From Gallionella sp. (GTDB lineage Bacteria; Pseudomonadota; Gammaproteobacteria; Burkholderiales; Gallionellaceae): a DNA stretch of 64,000 nt. A program made the position numbers and the translations under genes. The DNA lies in contig JAQTUP010000002.1 of the NCBI GenBank assembly GCA_028707275.1, positions 495,198 through 559,197 on the forward strand, written 5' to 3'. The notes under the pieces were generated by a model. That model saw nothing but the letters and a program-made list of their open reading frames with translations, was not told where the DNA came from and made no database searches. Shown here piece by piece: positions 62,741 through 64,000 of this stretch. Numbering within the stretch: position 1 is the first letter of the stretch; every line of letters begins with the position of its first letter.

Positions 62741-63338
62741 AAACACTATCCTGCGTCCCGAATCCCGGACACTCGCTCCAGAATCCAGAATCCTGAATCC
62801 TGAATCCGAAACTTCTGAATCCCGCATCCTGCATCCTGAATCCTGTCTTGTGGTTGCCATGGCGAAGAACCGCACCATAGGCGTGAACAACACGCTGCCG
62901 TGGCGCTGCCCTGAAGATTTGAAGCATTTCAAGGCGCTCACCATGGGACACCACATGATCATGGGGCGCAAGACCTTTGACTCGATAGGCAAAGCATTGC
63001 CCGGCCGCACCACGGTCGTTGTCACCCGCGACCGCGAACTGAAGATAGAGGGCTGCCTGGTCGCTCACTCGCTGCCCGATGCGATAGCGGCATGCGCGTG
63101 CGATTCAAAAATCTATATCGTGGGCGGCGCCGAAATTTACACGCAAGCACTGCCGCTGATGGACACGCTGTACATCACCGAGATTCAGCAGGATGTTATC
63201 GGCGATGCGCATTTTCCTGAATTCGACACATCAATCTGGCAGGAAGTCTCGCGCGAAGTACGCACACAGGCCACGCCCCAGCCGCTGGAATACCATTTCG
63301 TCACTTATCACCGAAAGACGGCAATCCGTCATGTTTGA
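62730..63338 (+). CDS. folA: Dihydrofolate reductase with repeat-coded N-terminus
   Basis: Reduces dihydrofolate. The core begins VVAMAKNRTIGVNNTLPWRC and includes LKHFKALTMGHHMIMGRKTF, TVVVTRDRE and IYIVGGAEIYTQALP. Homologs start only a few residues before the VAMAKN strand. Here no start codon is in a suitable place; the ATG at 62730 gives about 38 extra residues ([19 protein letters not shown] and SESRILHPES) translated from inverted heptamer repeats. A GTG just before VAMAKN would cut the first strand. The real start is uncertain. Confidence 0.92.
   Translation: MKNKNTILRPESRTLAPESRILNPESETSESRILHPESCLVVAMAKNRTIGVNNTLPWRCPEDLKHFKALTMGHHMIMGRKTFDSIGKALPGRTTVVVTRDRELKIEGCLVAHSLPDAIAACACDSKIYIVGGAEIYTQALPLMDTLYITEIQQDVIGDAHFPEFDTSIWQEVSREVRTQATPQPLEYHFVTYHRKTAIRHV
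62752..62845. repeat. Right heptanucleotide array (minus sense) in the folA start
   Basis: Copies of GAATCCT and variants (GAATCCC, GCATCCT, GAATCCA), i.e. the inverse of the array at 62332. In the folA frame they give repeats of PES-R-I/T-L. The same peptide TSESRIL-PES occurs in the LpdA linker. Confidence 0.9.
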
Positions 63339-63576
63339 ATTGCCTTCGATGTGGAATTTTGTGATCTCCACCCTCGTCTTCTTCATCGCCGCGTGGTATA
63401 TCCGTCGATATCTGGATGAACAGGGTCTTCCCAAAGGCGCTACGCACAGCCTGCTGGTCTTCACGCTCGCGTCCCTTGTTTCGTGGGGTGCGGGGGACGC
63501 CGCAGACTGGCTGCACGACACACCACCAAACGATCTTGCGACACTGCTAAAACCCGGCAGCCCGAACATAAACTAA
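63331..63576 (+). CDS. Small membrane protein, hypothetical
   Basis: 81 residues, family not recognised. Two hydrophobic segments: MWNFVISTLVFFIAAWYI and HSLLVFTLASLVSWGAG, with a polar C-terminus rich in Pro and Asn. The ATG at 63331 overlaps the folA end by 8 bases. Probably co-transcribed with folA. Confidence 0.65.
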   Translation: MFELPSMWNFVISTLVFFIAAWYIRRYLDEQGLPKGATHSLLVFTLASLVSWGAGDAADWLHDTPPNDLATLLKPGSPNIN

Positions 63577-63730
63577 ACAAACCATCGCCCTGGCACGTCA
63601 ATATTTGCTTCGTGACAGGCCGCGAGACAACAGCGGACATTCGAAATATTCTGGGCAGGCTTACTTATCCATGATTTTTATAGTGCGTTTCCTCATGATA
63701 AAATTGAAAAGCAAAACTGATTGCTAACCC

Positions 63731-64000
63731 TTAAGGATTGCCCGTAACCCATACATTCTCGTAGTGATCTTTCATGCATGCAATGGATATGTTATTGATA
63801 ACGTTACCGTTGGAGCATTCACGTGCAGATTTACCTCGGATCAGTACCCGCTCGTAATGAGGTGACTGTACATTAACTGTGCGGCGAGCTTCCATTTGTT
63901 CGCTCTCTAGCTTTTTCAGCGAATCCGCTTCTGCCTGCCGGATTAAATTTTGTTGATTCATTTGTTGTTGCGCCAATACCTTGCTATTGAAGTTGCTTGT
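63731..64000 (-). CDS. Hypothetical protein, N-terminal part outside window
   Basis: Ninety codons are visible and the frame is open to the window edge, so the start lies beyond 64000. The visible part begins with a Gln-rich helix (AQQQMNQQNLIRQAEADSLK), then a beta-type segment with two Cys (ARECSNG, SIACMKD) and ends VWVTGNP. No family recognised. The 154-base gap to the preceding gene shows no clear feature. Confidence 0.55.
   Translation of the reverse strand, partial: TSNFNSKVLAQQQMNQQNLIRQAEADSLKKLESEQMEARRTVNVQSPHYERVLIRGKSARECSNGNVINNISIACMKDHYENVWVTGNP

Overview
The window looks like a chromosomal segment of a neutrophilic, microaerophilic Fe(II)-oxidising betaproteobacterium of the Gallionellaceae type (Sideroxydans/Gallionella relatives). 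This is inferred from gene content: a Cyc2-type outer-membrane cytochrome-porin, an Alternative Complex III cluster with a split B subunit, and the usual betaproteobacterial blocks ispE-tRNA(Gln)-prs-rplY-pth-ychF, ftsYEX-rpoH, sspAB, hisCBHAFIE-hinT-tatABC and thyA-folA. No rRNA, phage or complete insertion sequence is visible.

Layout. 1-7.8 kb: housekeeping genes, mostly on the minus strand (ychF, pth, rplY, prs, tRNA-Gln, ispE, lolB, a TPR lipoprotein), plus a Sel1-repeat lipoprotein. 7.9-15.5 kb, plus strand: a Gld-like ABC exporter, mutM, a GAF/HD-GYP/hemerythrin sensor, an RHH/ParE toxin-antitoxin pair, a phosphoesterase and a YggU protein. 15.5-19.6 kb, minus: ferredoxin, coaD, rsmD and two M16 peptidases. 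19.7-22.3 kb: ftsY-ftsE-ftsX. 22.5-32.8 kb is an accessory surface/secretion locus, all plus strand: an outer-membrane beta-barrel, a two-partner-secretion adhesin and its transporter, a double FecR protein, two paralogous tyrosine-rich secreted proteins, and between them a periplasmic C39-type cysteine peptidase. 33-34.9 kb: rpoH, sspB and sspA. 34.9-42.2 kb: actA-B1-B2-C-D-E-F. 42.5-51.6 kb: a hypothetical gene, a Nif3-like protein, a DegS/AlgW-like protease, tatABC, hinT and the his operon. 51.9-64 kb: cyc2, coq7, a porin, trpC, proA, lpdA, a DUF4197 protein, yqaA, thyA, a four-helix-bundle ORF, folA, and two small hypothetical genes.

Two signals stand out. First, the C39 peptidase, beta-barrel and tyrosine-rich proteins resemble the logic of the Pseudomonas Fap amyloid system (FapD peptidase, FapF pore), but with unrelated Tyr-rich substrates. 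A terminator-like hairpin sits inside the start of the peptidase gene and closely matches the terminator behind the second Tyr-rich gene. Second, the segment is full of short repeats that have entered coding sequence. Heptanucleotide arrays (GGATTCA, CAACTAT, NTCCCTT, CACTCCC) sit at gene ends and encode the N-termini of HisI, IspE and FolA and the linker of LpdA. Separate palindromic REP-like elements lie in frame inside HisH and TrpC. One heptamer pair flanks a four-helix-bundle ORF as inverted repeats, like a small mobile unit inserted between thyA and folA.

The electron-transfer genes fit together: Cyc2 would take electrons from Fe(II) at the cell surface, periplasmic cytochromes would relay them, and ACIII would exchange electrons with the quinone pool. 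Coq7 makes ubiquinone, TatABC exports cofactor-containing proteins such as the Tat-signal-bearing ActB1, and the hemerythrin/HD-GYP protein may tie oxygen or redox state to c-di-GMP.
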